From Marinihelvus sp963695135 (GTDB taxonomy: Bacteria > Pseudomonadota > Gammaproteobacteria > Xanthomonadales > SZUA-36), in the NCBI GenBank assembly GCA_963695135.1, contig CAVOGA010000003.1, forward strand, positions 764,337 to 828,336: 64,000 nucleotides of DNA. The letters run 5' to 3'. Shown piece by piece: positions 19,401-28,315 of this stretch (the stretch's first letter is position 1; every line of letters starts with the position of its first letter). The translations under genes were made by a program, and so were the position numbers. The notes beneath the pieces are model-generated. The model worked only from the letters and a program-made list of their open reading frames with translations, ran no database searches and was not told the DNA's origin.

Positions 19401-21235
19401 TGGCCAGCTTGAACAATTTGCAGAGGGCCCGGACGGGCTGGACCACGACCGGCATTTCCTCGACCTGTTTGCGGCCCAGGTCGAACGCGCGCCGGATGCC
19501 ATCGCCGTCATCGGTGATGACAGGACCCTGAGCTATCGCGAACTGGACGCCGAATCCACCCGGCGGGCCCACCGGCTGGCCACCCTGGTGCCCGGCGTCG
19601 ACAAACGCCCTGATCGGCGTCGCATTGCCGCGCAATGCCGACATGCTGGTCTCCCTGCTGGCCATCTGGAAAACCGGCGCCGCCTACGTGCCGCTCGACC
19701 CGGAATTCCCGGCGGACCGGCTGAACTTCATGATGGAAGATGCCGGGCTGTCCGCGCTCGTCACGGGCAGACAGCACCCGGCCTGAAATCGATACCGATA
19801 TCCCGGTACTGCTCGTCGACGAGGAAGGCGAAGTCGACACGACAACTGCCGCAGCAGTCCGCAACACTGTTGATGAGCGCGCCTACGTCATCTACACCTC
19901 CGGATCCACGGGTCGACCCAAAGGCGTCGAAGTCGCGCACCGGGCCTTCAGCAACTTCCTGCAGAGCATGAGCCTCACGCCGGGCCTGGATGCGAACAGC
20001 AGGCTCGTGGCCGTCACGACCCTGTCCTTCGATATCGCGGGACTCGAGTTGTTCGGCCCGCTGGTCAATGGAGGAACGACGATCATCGCCAGCCACGAGC
20101 AAGCCCAGGAAGGCCGGTTGCTCAGGGATCTGCTCGAGGCTTCGGACGCCAATGTCATGCAGGCAACGCCCGTCACCTGGCGAATGCTGCTGGACGCCGG
20201 CTGGTCCTGCCCCGGTGACTTCAAGGTGCTGTGCGGCGGCGAGGCCTTTCCCGGCGACCTGGCCACCGACCTGCTGGCGCACACGGACCAGGTCTACAAC
20301 CTGTACGGACCGACCGAGGCCACCGTCTGGTCTACCGTCTACCGGGTCGATCGGGAGCAGTGGCAAGCCGCTCCCGAGGCCATGGTGCCGATCGGCGCGC
20401 CCATCCACGGCACCCAGACCCGGGTGCTGGATGCACAAGGGAATGCCCTGCCGGCAGGTGTGCCCGGCGAGCTGTTCATCGGCGGCGTCGGCCTGGCAAC
20501 GGGCTACCTGAACCGGGAAGAGCTCACGCAGGAGCGGTTTATCCGGCACCGGCAGTACGGCCGCCTGTATCGAACGGGCGATGTCGTCACTCTGGGCCAG
20601 GACGGGCTGCTTCGTTTCCGCGAGCGCGTCGATACGCAGGTCAAGGTCCGTGGCTTCCGGATCGAACTGGGCGAGATCGAATCCGCCATGGCGGCCATTC
20701 CCGGGGTCAGCGAGGCGGTCGCCGCGGTTTACGAACCGGCGCCGGGCGATTCCCGCCTGGTGGCCTACTACGTCTCGTCGGCCGGCAAGCTCGACGACAG
20801 CCCTGCTGCGTCAGCAGCTCCAGGACCGGCTTGCCGGCGTATATGCTCCCGCAACACTACGTTGCGGTCGAGGCGATGCCCCTGACCCCGAACCGCAAGG
20901 TGGACCGCAATGCCCTGCCGAAACCGGTTTCCCGGGCAAGCGACGCCGTGGCGCCCAGGAATGAGACCGAGACGCTCATCGCCGGCCTCTGGCAGGAGCT
21001 GCTGCATGTTGACAAGGTCGGCGCGCACGACGATTTCTTTAACCTTGGTGGACACTCCATCCTGGCGACCCGGATGATCTCCATGCTCGAGGACCGCTCA
21101 GGTCTGCGCGTGCCGCTGCGGGCGCTGTTTGCCAATTCGGTGCTGTCCGATTTCGCCGGCCACGTGGCGGCCGCCGGTCTCGTGACTGGCCGCCCGGGCG
21201 ACGAGACCGAGGAGAGGGAGGTCCTGGAATTTTGA
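13467..21235 (+). CDS. Hybrid PKS-NRPS: KS-AT-ACP-aminotransferase-C-A-PCP (frameshifted)
   Basis: Starts at ATG 13467 with GGGGAG just upstream. KS (13490-14765): active Cys codon 14004 in TACSTSL, His in ETHGTA (14413) and in NIGHT (14530). AT (15060-16080): GHSIGE (Ser 15339) and HAFH (15628), a malonyl-CoA signature. No KR/DH/ER follows. ACP: ELGLDSL, Ser codon 16277. Class III PLP aminotransferase (16560-17900): LLIFDEVVTGFR and Lys 17414 in TYGKVAGG. C domain (18100-19370): HHVVCDGWS at 18485. A domain (19400-20930): YTSGSTGRPKG, NLYGPTEATVW; hand-read code D-I-L-Q-L-G-L-V-W-K, close to the glycine code. PCP: FFNLGGHSI, Ser 21056. The order matches the beta-aminotransferase module of iturin/mycosubtilin synthetases. 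Many +1 shifts. Confidence 0.88.
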
Positions 21236-24197
21236 CCGTTGTCGAACTGCTCCAGGAACTCCGGCGTCTCAAAGTCAGCATCAGCGCCAGCAATGCCCGC
21301 CTGGTGGTTGATGCGCCAGCCGGTGTCATTACGCCCGCGCTGGCCCAGGAAATTAAGTCGAATAAAGCCGCCTTGCTCGATCTCATCGGGTCGATCGGGG
21401 AGGAACAGGCGGCGGAGAAAACGGAGCTCACGAGGGCGCCCGATGAAGACCGGCTCTCACTGACGCAGGAGCGCATCTGGGCGATTGATCAACTGAACCC
21501 GGACAGCAGCCAGTTCAACCTTCCGGGAGGATGGTGGCTCGACGGCGCGCTGGACGTTGACGTCCTGGCCAGGGCGGTCAGCGAGTTCGCGGACGCAGCA
21601 CGATATTTTCCGGCGCCGGTTTGTCTCGCACAACGGAAGTCCACGGGTGTCAGCAGCGGATCATCCGGGTGTCGATTTCAGGATCATGACCCTGCAGGAC
21701 ATCGGTCTGGAAAGCGAAGACCCGGCCCGCCTGACGCGCTGGTTCGAAGAGATTTCAGCGGCGCCGTTCGACCTGTCGGATGATGCGCTGCTGCGTGTCG
21801 TTTTGTTGACCGTCAACGAGACCCGCCATCTGCTCTCGGTGATCAGCCACTCGATCGTGTGGGACGCCTGGTGCTACGACATCTTTCTGTCCGAAGTCGG
21901 AAAATACTACGAGGCGTTCCTTGCCGGTGAAACGGTCGGCACGCCGGCCTGCGAACCCGGTTCATCAGTATTCCGATTTCGTGCATTGGCAACGGATTCA
22001 TCAGGAAAGTCCCGCTGCCCGCAAAGCTCTCGAAAAGGCCATCGCCGGGCTGGAGGGATACGGACAAAGAATCGCCCTGCCCCATGTTCACCCGGCACCC
22101 GATCAAAAAGATCATTCGGGCGCGCGTTTCAACTTTGATATCCCGCCTGGACATGCGGGAGCGCCTCAGGGCGTTTTCCCGCAACAAGGGGGTGACGCCT
22201 TTCATGGTGTTCCTGTCCGCCTACGCCTTTCTGCTGTGCCGTTACGCCGGCAAGGACAAGGTGCTGATTACGATTCCGCTGCGCGGCCGCGAGCGGCAGG
22301 AGTTCGAAGCCATCCCCGGTCCCTTTACGAACAACCTGTTCTTTCCGGTTGACGTGCAGGACCATACGTTTTCGAGCTTGCTGGCCCACGTCAAGCAGGA
22401 GACCGGACGAACCTTTGGCGGGGAAGTGCCAAGTTTCGAGCGACTGATCGAGGCCATCAATCAGGACCTTGCCGATTCTGCATTCTTTCAACTGCAATTT
22501 TCCTATCAGAACGTCGAAAATCGCGGCACCCACTGGGCGGAGGGCATCAGGATCTCGGCCGGTCCGGCCCATGATTCAGACAACGCCCATGCCGAAATCA
22601 GCTTCTGGATGCGGGAAGGGAAAGAATCCATGGACGGGGCGATCGACTACCGGACCCGCCTGTTCGACGAGGCCTTCATCACGACCTTCTTTGCGCGGCT
22701 CATGGCGCTGATCGGAAGCGCCATCGCAACTCCGGATGCGCGACTCCACGACCTGGACTGTAAAGCGCCTGCCGACGCGCAGCCGGGGCCGGCAGTACCG
22801 CACCGGACACAGGCCAGCACGCTTAAGGAGCTGCGCGAGACGTTTGCCCGGAATACCGAAAACACCGTCGTTGTGACGCGCTCAAGCCGGATTTCTGCCG
22901 GTGAATTGCTGTCTTATATCGACGATCCCGGCCGTGCTTTGCCGGAAGACTCCGCCGATTCGGCGAGAGAACTGCTGCAGGCATTGGGTGAGCTGGCTGC
23001 CGCCCGCGAACTCTCCGGTCACGGCCCCGGGCGGTCATTGGTCCAGCGAGGCATGTGATACCGCCGTTGCTGCCTGGCGGGATCGCTTTCCAGAGCCTTG
23101 CGAGAGCGTACTCATCGCCCTGCCGGAACATTCGGCCACCCGCGTCATCGCCTGGCTGGCGGTACTCGCAGCCGGCCGGCGCCTCTGTCTGCCCACGAAT
23201 GCCGAGGCCGCGGACGAGGTGAGCCTTGCCAGGCTGATCAAACGGGAGGCAGCCCAGCCTGGTGCTGGTGCAGTCGCCGGCGATGGAGGCCCTCCTGGAC
23301 ATGGGCGGCCTTCCTGCTGAGCCGCTCTACCTGGTATGGGCAATGCCAGGCGCCAGCCAGCTGCAGGACCGGATCACAGCGCAGGGACTGAACGTCCGCT
23401 ACCTGATCGCCAGTGAGGCGACGCTGGGTATCGGCCTGACCGGGTCCGGAGACGACTGGCCGCTGACCTTCGAGCAGCAGGAAAACGGGATCGCCCTGCG
23501 TGTTCTTGATCAGGCGGATCGTGAGCAGCTGACCGGTCTGGACGGTCGCCTGGCCCTGTCCCTGCTGGAATCTGAGCCCGCAATCGTCCAGCCGGTCATC
23601 ACCGTTCGACGCGACGCTCAGGGCAGGATCCGCTGGCCGGACCTGGACCAGGTCGATGCAACCGGGCTGGCACATGTCTCAGAGCACCTGGCAGCGCTCG
23701 ATTCGGTGCGTGACGCCTACGTCGAGGTTCGCCGGGCGAATCCTGCCGCGCCGGCAACGATCGCATGGATCGAACAGGAACTGGGACGCCAGGCAAGCAA
23801 CTCGGAAATACGCAGCGCCCTGCGCGCACGCGGCGTTAAACCGCCATCGATTATCATCAATGTTGACCGGATACTGCGTGACCGGAACCACCGGGTTTTG
23901 CGCCAGGAACTGGACCATCCCGACCATATCCCCGCCCATTCACGGTTCGAACCGCCCGTTACGGACCAGGAAATCGCCTTCGCCGGGATCTGGAAAGACG
24001 TACTCTCGATCGACCGGATCAGCATCAACGATACGTTTGCCAACCTCGGCGGAAGTTCGGTTCAGGCGCTGGTGATTCTCAGTGAGACCCAGAAGCGACT
24101 GGGCTGCTCTTTCGAACCAAGGCTGCTGTTTTTCCAAAGCCTCAAGGACATCGCCGCCCGGTTCCCTGATGACCTCTTGCCGGGGGCGCCGGCATGA
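21232..24197 (+). CDS. Terminal NRPS module: TubC dock-C-degenerate A-PCP, no thioesterase (frameshifted)
   Basis: About 986 residues after removing five inferred insertions. It opens with a TubC-type N-terminal docking domain (VVELLQELRRLKVSISASN). The condensation domain (21450-22760) has a modified active site: SHSIVWDAW (21845) in place of HHxxxDGW, keeping the second His and the Asp. The adenylation region (22820-23920) has remnants of the first motifs (ISAGELLSYID; AWLAVLAAGRRLCLP) and of the C-terminal subdomain (ILRDRNHRVLRQEL). It lacks the TSGSTG loop, the YGPTE motif and the GD loop, and is about 140 residues short. The carrier domain is intact (FANLGGSSVQ, Ser 24057). Start TTG overlaps the previous stop as TTGA, with an AG-rich ribosome site. 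The stop overlaps the hydrolase ATG. Confidence 0.82.
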
Positions 24198-24925
24198 TTC
24201 CCGTGCTTTTCGGTCCGGAAGACCGCCGCAAATACGGCGTATTTCAACCGGCCGTGGGGCGCGGCAGTAAAGGCCGGGGCGTGGTGATCTGTGACGCCCT
24301 GTTCGACGAGGCCCTGTGCGCGCACAGGGCCCTCAGTTTTGCCGCGAGGAGCCTGGCCGAAGCGCGCTGGAACTCACTGCGCTTCGACTATTTCGGCACC
24401 GGCGACTCTGCGGGCGAGACCGGGGAGTTCTCGCTGGCCCAGGCCCTGGCCGACACCTCCGATGCGATTGACGAACTGAAGTCCAGCACCGGTCTTGAAG
24501 AAATCTATTTGCTGGGCCTGCGTCTCGGCGGCGCGCTCGCAATGCAGGTTGCCGCCGGCCGTGAAGATGTCCGCGGGCTCGTGCTCTGGGACCCGCTCAT
24601 CGAAGGTGAAACGGTGCTGCAACGCTACGGTGTATCAGAGTCGAACGAGTCCGGTGGCGATTCTGTTGAGGGGTTCCGGCTGCCGGTGCGCGCACAGGAT
24701 GAGCTGCGCAAGCTGACCATCGCCGACTTATTCGGGGCCTGTGACCGGCCCCTGCTGATGGTCTGCACCTCGCCAACGACGCAGCACCGGCAGATCGCCT
24801 CGGCGCATCCGCAAATCGACTTCCGCGAAATTGATGCGCCGGACGCGTGGTCGAACACGGCGGTCGGCGGCGTGCGACCGATACCCACCGCGGTCGTGAA
24901 TGAAATCCGGGAATGGGAAGGCTGA
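24194..24925 (+). CDS. Alpha/beta-hydrolase-like protein with Arg at the nucleophile position
   Basis: A 243-residue alpha/beta-hydrolase fold: WNSLRFDYFGTGDSAGETGE matches the strand and oxyanion region of serine aminopeptidase S33-type hydrolases. The expected nucleophile elbow reads GLRLGG, so the Ser of G-x-S-x-G is Arg. The same GLRLG form is remembered from exosortase-A-associated hydrolase 2 proteins, which also sit in surface-polymer loci. Its ATG overlaps the NRPS stop, so it is coupled to the synthetase. A role in chain release or as a non-catalytic partner of the next hydrolase is inference; it is not a classical thioesterase. Confidence 0.7.
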   Translation: MIPVLFGPEDRRKYGVFQPAVGRGSKGRGVVICDALFDEALCAHRALSFAARSLAEARWNSLRFDYFGTGDSAGETGEFSLAQALADTSDAIDELKSSTGLEEIYLLGLRLGGALAMQVAAGREDVRGLVLWDPLIEGETVLQRYGVSESNESGGDSVEGFRLPVRAQDELRKLTIADLFGACDRPLLMVCTSPTTQHRQIASAHPQIDFREIDAPDAWSNTAVGGVRPIPTAVVNEIREWEG

Positions 24926-25803
24926 TGACAGCGACACATGCCCCACCGGAGCGAATCATGCGCTACGGCAAACGCACGCGGCTCACCGGCATCCTGAGCC
25001 ACGCGAACCCGGCCAATACCGCAACGATGCCGGCGTCTACCTGCGCCATCATTCTGAACGCGGGCGTCGTGCGCAAGGTCGGGCCGGGGCGCCTGAATGT
25101 TGAACTGGCCAGGCGCATTGCAGACAGCGGCCTGGATACGTTCCGGTTTGACTTTGCCGGGGTGGGAGACAGCCCGGCCAGGACCGACGGCCAGGATCTT
25201 GCGGGCGGGATCTTGACCGATGTCCAGGAGACCATGGACCACCTTGAGCAGACCCTTGGCGCCAGGCGCTTCATCGTCATGGGTCTTTGCTCCGGTGCTG
25301 ATAACGGCATGCGTGCAGCGGAGCGGGATGAGCGGATCGTCGGCGTCGTCATGTTCGACCCCACGATCGACCGCACCACGCGCTGGTACTGGGAGGCCCT
25401 GAAAATGAGACTGCGGTCATTCGAGCGTTTCAAATCCATGCTTACGCCAAAGAAACCCTTGTTCCGGCGCCTGCTGGGATTGAAGCCCCTGGAGCGGGAA
25501 CTGGAGGACAACGTCGAGGAACGGCCGGAGTTGTACCAGGTCAGCTATGCCGACCGCGCCAGCATCACGCAGTGCCTGGCAACCCTGGTGGCGCGGGACG
25601 TCAGGTTATTCGTCACGTTCACCGGCTCCTGGGACTTCATCTATAACTACGAGTCCCAGTTCCTCGATGTGTACAGCGGCATTCCGTTTGCGGACCGGCT
25701 GAACCTGAGCTTCAGGCCGCAGGCGGACCACAGCTTCCTTGACCATCAACACCGCAACGCGCTGATTAACGACATCAAGGACTGGTGTCGTCTGTTTGCC
25801 TGA
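24925..25803 (+). CDS. Alpha/beta hydrolase with Cys nucleophile elbow
   Basis: A 292-residue alpha/beta hydrolase paired with the preceding gene. FRFDFAGVGDSPARTDGQD gives the usual strand-turn. The elbow is VMGLCSGADNG, where Cys replaces Ser in G-x-S-x-G. A later DPTIDRTT segment could supply an acid and HSFLDHQHR a histidine. The predicted start is ATG 24925, overlapping the upstream stop (TGATG) with GGAAGG four bases before it; an in-frame ATG four codons earlier is possible. Cys-type elbows occur in some type I thioesterases and exosortase-linked hydrolases. Release of the thioester-bound product is a reasonable but unproved role. Confidence 0.7.
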   Translation: MTATHAPPERIMRYGKRTRLTGILSHANPANTATMPASTCAIILNAGVVRKVGPGRLNVELARRIADSGLDTFRFDFAGVGDSPARTDGQDLAGGILTDVQETMDHLEQTLGARRFIVMGLCSGADNGMRAAERDERIVGVVMFDPTIDRTTRWYWEALKMRLRSFERFKSMLTPKKPLFRRLLGLKPLERELEDNVEERPELYQVSYADRASITQCLATLVARDVRLFVTFTGSWDFIYNYESQFLDVYSGIPFADRLNLSFRPQADHSFLDHQHRNALINDIKDWCRLFA

Positions 25804-25818
25804 TCACCGGAGAAACCC

Positions 25819-26664
25819 ATGGCCACCCAGTCCCCGATCTACTCGGGCAATACCATTCCCCTGAGACCGCGCATACGGGACGGGGTCAAGGTGCTGATCC
25901 AGTCCCTGCCGTTGATTGGCGACCTTTTTTACCGCTACTACGTTTTCCCAAGGACCATGACCGCCTGCCGTGGCGTCTACGCGTCCTGCCAGCAAGCCCG
26001 GGCGGCCGTCGACCAGCAGATTCCCTCGGCCTATGACGCGTGTAACGAGACCCGGTCGATTGAGCAGGACATTGAACAGGACAATCATTACGAGTACGAG
26101 GACTACCCGGTGCTGTTCTGGCTCAGGGACCTGCTGCGACCGGGTATCCGCATTGCCGACCTGGGCGGCAGCACCGGCGGAACCTTTTACGCATTCAGCC
26201 GCGCACTGAACTTCCCGGCAGACCTGTCATGGACTGTCTCGGAGCTGCCGGCGGCGGCAGAGAAAGGCCGGCGTGTCGCCGAGGCACGCCGTGAGCAGCG
26301 GCTGCATTTCGTCACCAGGCTGGACCAGGTCCAGGAGCCGGATCTCCTGCTGACCATGGGTACCTTGCAGTATCTTCCGGAAACCCTGTCAGAAATCGTC
26401 GGGGCGCTTCCGGCGCGCCCGCGGGACATTATCGTGCACAAAGTTCCCGTCACCGATGGCCCGTCGTTCTGGACGTTACAGAACCTGGGCGCCGCGCAGG
26501 TGCCATACTTCATCTACAACCGCAACGCCCTGGTTCACAGCATGGAGGCAATCGGCTATACCCTGCAAGACAGCTGCAAAACCCTGAGGGCCATTCGCAT
26601 TCCGTTCCACGCTGACCATGACGTTCACCACTATGCCGGCTTTGTCTTTCAAAGAAGTGCGTGA
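25819..26664 (+). CDS. Putative methyltransferase, TIGR04325 family
   Basis: A 281-residue protein. The N-terminal third has the family's FPRTMTACRGVYASCQQARA segment. An SAM-binding-like core follows: GIRIADLGGSTGGTFYAFS (motif I, DLGGSTGG), then SWTVSELP and LLLTMGTLQYLPE. C-terminal segments IVHKVPVTDGPSFWTLQNLG and YFIYNRNAL also recall this family, often found in polysaccharide and secondary-metabolite loci. The substrate is unknown. It could methylate the peptide or a sugar. Fifteen bases separate it from the hydrolase gene and the ribosome site GGAGAAACC lies just before ATG 25819. Confidence 0.72.
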   Translation: MATQSPIYSGNTIPLRPRIRDGVKVLIQSLPLIGDLFYRYYVFPRTMTACRGVYASCQQARAAVDQQIPSAYDACNETRSIEQDIEQDNHYEYEDYPVLFWLRDLLRPGIRIADLGGSTGGTFYAFSRALNFPADLSWTVSELPAAAEKGRRVAEARREQRLHFVTRLDQVQEPDLLLTMGTLQYLPETLSEIVGALPARPRDIIVHKVPVTDGPSFWTLQNLGAAQVPYFIYNRNALVHSMEAIGYTLQDSCKTLRAIRIPFHADHDVHHYAGFVFQRSA

Positions 26665-26697
26665 CCATGGCGGGCACGATGACCTGCCGGGCGCCCC

Positions 26698-27489
26698 GTG
26701 AAGCGGGCATGCTGGCTGGCAGGCCTGCTGCTGTTTATCGCCGCATGCGACACGGTGGACGGCGACAGTGGCGAGGTGAATACTGACCTCGTGAATGAGC
26801 AACCAACCACGCTGGGCGCACACGCGCTGGTCTTTCAACGAATCGATGGCGGACTGGAGAGGGTGCAAACGCCCCCGCTGTCTACCGCCGGGACTGGCAG
26901 CACGATTCTTATCAGCATCGGACGCGGTCAGATTTCGGCGTTCGAGGCGCCGACGGACAACCTCAACCGGGCGCCTTTTACCCAGCTTGGCGAAACACAC
27001 CGGTACACGAACTGGCCCAACTCCGGCACCGCGCTGTACGCATTGGAAAATGCGCGCGGGGGAGCCGGCCATGTCTTTCAAACCCGCACCCCGCCCGAGG
27101 ATGAAGTCACGCTGGCGGCGGTGGAGATTATTGGCAGCCACGTTGAGGATGCCGCGTGGAAGGAGGTCCTTTATCCGGATTCTTTCGGACGCTTGCGCCG
27201 GGCCGTGTTTTCACAAAACTCGGTCACCAGCGCCAGTGTCGAGACCTCGGGACCCGCGACCCTCGTGGCCTTCTGGTGGGGCGACGCGGGCGTGGACGGG
27301 GACAAGACCGCTGAACCCGGCAACGGCTTCAGGCTCATCGACGCCGTGCTGGAGCCGGGGGCCCTGGTCCAATGCGCGGTAGCCGTCAGACACGTCGATG
27401 AAGCGGGTCGCTATGACGTTACCTGGACCTCGAGCCCGCTGCAGGGCGCACAGCTGTGGCTGGTTGCGGTAGCCGACCAGCCGCGCTGA
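26698..27489 (+). CDS. Putative lipoprotein of unknown function
   Basis: A 263-residue protein that I do not recognise. It starts with a lipoprotein signal peptide: MKRACWLAGLLLFIAAC, with the lipobox IAAC and Cys at residue 17. The rest is polar, with beta-rich segments such as GTGSTILISIGRGQISAFEAP and ATLVAFWWGDAG, and no TM helix. The start is GTG at 26698; ATGs just upstream are in another frame. The position between methyltransferase and phosphopantetheinyl transferase suggests it is cotranscribed with the NRPS cluster. A role in product binding or export is only a guess. Confidence 0.6.
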   Translation: MKRACWLAGLLLFIAACDTVDGDSGEVNTDLVNEQPTTLGAHALVFQRIDGGLERVQTPPLSTAGTGSTILISIGRGQISAFEAPTDNLNRAPFTQLGETHRYTNWPNSGTALYALENARGGAGHVFQTRTPPEDEVTLAAVEIIGSHVEDAAWKEVLYPDSFGRLRRAVFSQNSVTSASVETSGPATLVAFWWGDAGVDGDKTAEPGNGFRLIDAVLEPGALVQCAVAVRHVDEAGRYDVTWTSSPLQGAQLWLVAVADQPR

Positions 27490-27538
27490 CCGGCGGCAGA
27501 GCGGGAGCAGGCGCACATCACGCGTTCGATGACACGAC

Positions 27539-28289
27539 ATGCATTCCATTGATTCCAGGCTGCTGCCCGAGGGCAGGTCCGGGCTGCCGAACGACTTGCT
27601 GAACTTTGGCGTGGAACTGGCTGCCGCTGAACTCGGAGGCTACTGGGATGACAAGGCGCACTGGCTTTTCCCGCCGGAGCAACAGTCACTGGGAAACGCG
27701 GTGAGCAAGCGCCGGCGGGAAATCATTGCCGGACGATTGCTTGCCCACCTGTTGCTGCGGCGGACTGGGCAGGGTCGAAACCCCGATACGGCAAGGTGCG
27801 GACCGCTGCCCGGATTGGCCGGAGGGAATAGCAGGCTCGATCACCCATACGGACACCGTCTGCGCCGTGGCGCTCTGTCCAGGGGATCAGGTTTATGCCC
27901 TGGGCATCGACCTCGAGCCACGCGCTCCGCTCCAGCGCGAGGTATGGAAACTGGTCTGCCGACCGGAGGAACTGGACATGGCGCTGAGGTCGCCGGCGCC
28001 TGCGCTCTGGGCGCGATGGGCATTCTGCGCCAAGGAGGCTTTCTACAAGGCGCAGTTCCCGAAAACGCGAAAATTCTTCGAACCACTGGATATTGCGGTG
28101 ACCCTCGATCCCGCCGGCCGTACATTCGGCGTTACAGTCGTGAACTTGCCCCGGGACGACCGCGCGCTGGACAGGTGCCTGTCTGGAACCGGACTGTTGT
28201 CATCCTCTGACCAGCTGCTGGGTGCGGCATGGGTGGTGGCCGCCGATGGCGAGCAGCATCCCGGGCAACCCGGCCTTCAAGTAGACTAG
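27539..28289 (+). CDS. EntD/Sfp-type 4'-phosphopantetheinyl transferase (frameshifted)
   Basis: Transfers phosphopantetheine from CoA to carrier-domain serines; here it should activate the ACP/PCPs of this cluster. Two frames join near 27780 with one extra base, giving about 249 residues. Diagnostic pieces are RREIIAGRLLAHLLL (N-terminal), GSITHTDTVCAVAL, ALGIDLEPRAPL (metal-binding Asp/Glu) and WAFCAKEAFYKAQFP (Glu and Lys of the W-x-x-KEA motif). The pattern is closest to EntD. It is the last gene of the apparent biosynthetic operon. Confidence 0.85.
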
Positions 28290-28315
28290 GCAGCCTCTGG
28301 CGATGTTTTGAAGCT

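Noticed and set aside
11490..24197. NRPS/PKS genes as decayed pseudogenes
   Set aside because: Catalytic residues of nearly every domain are intact across the breaks, breaks are single-base insertions, and the same errors occur in essential genes.
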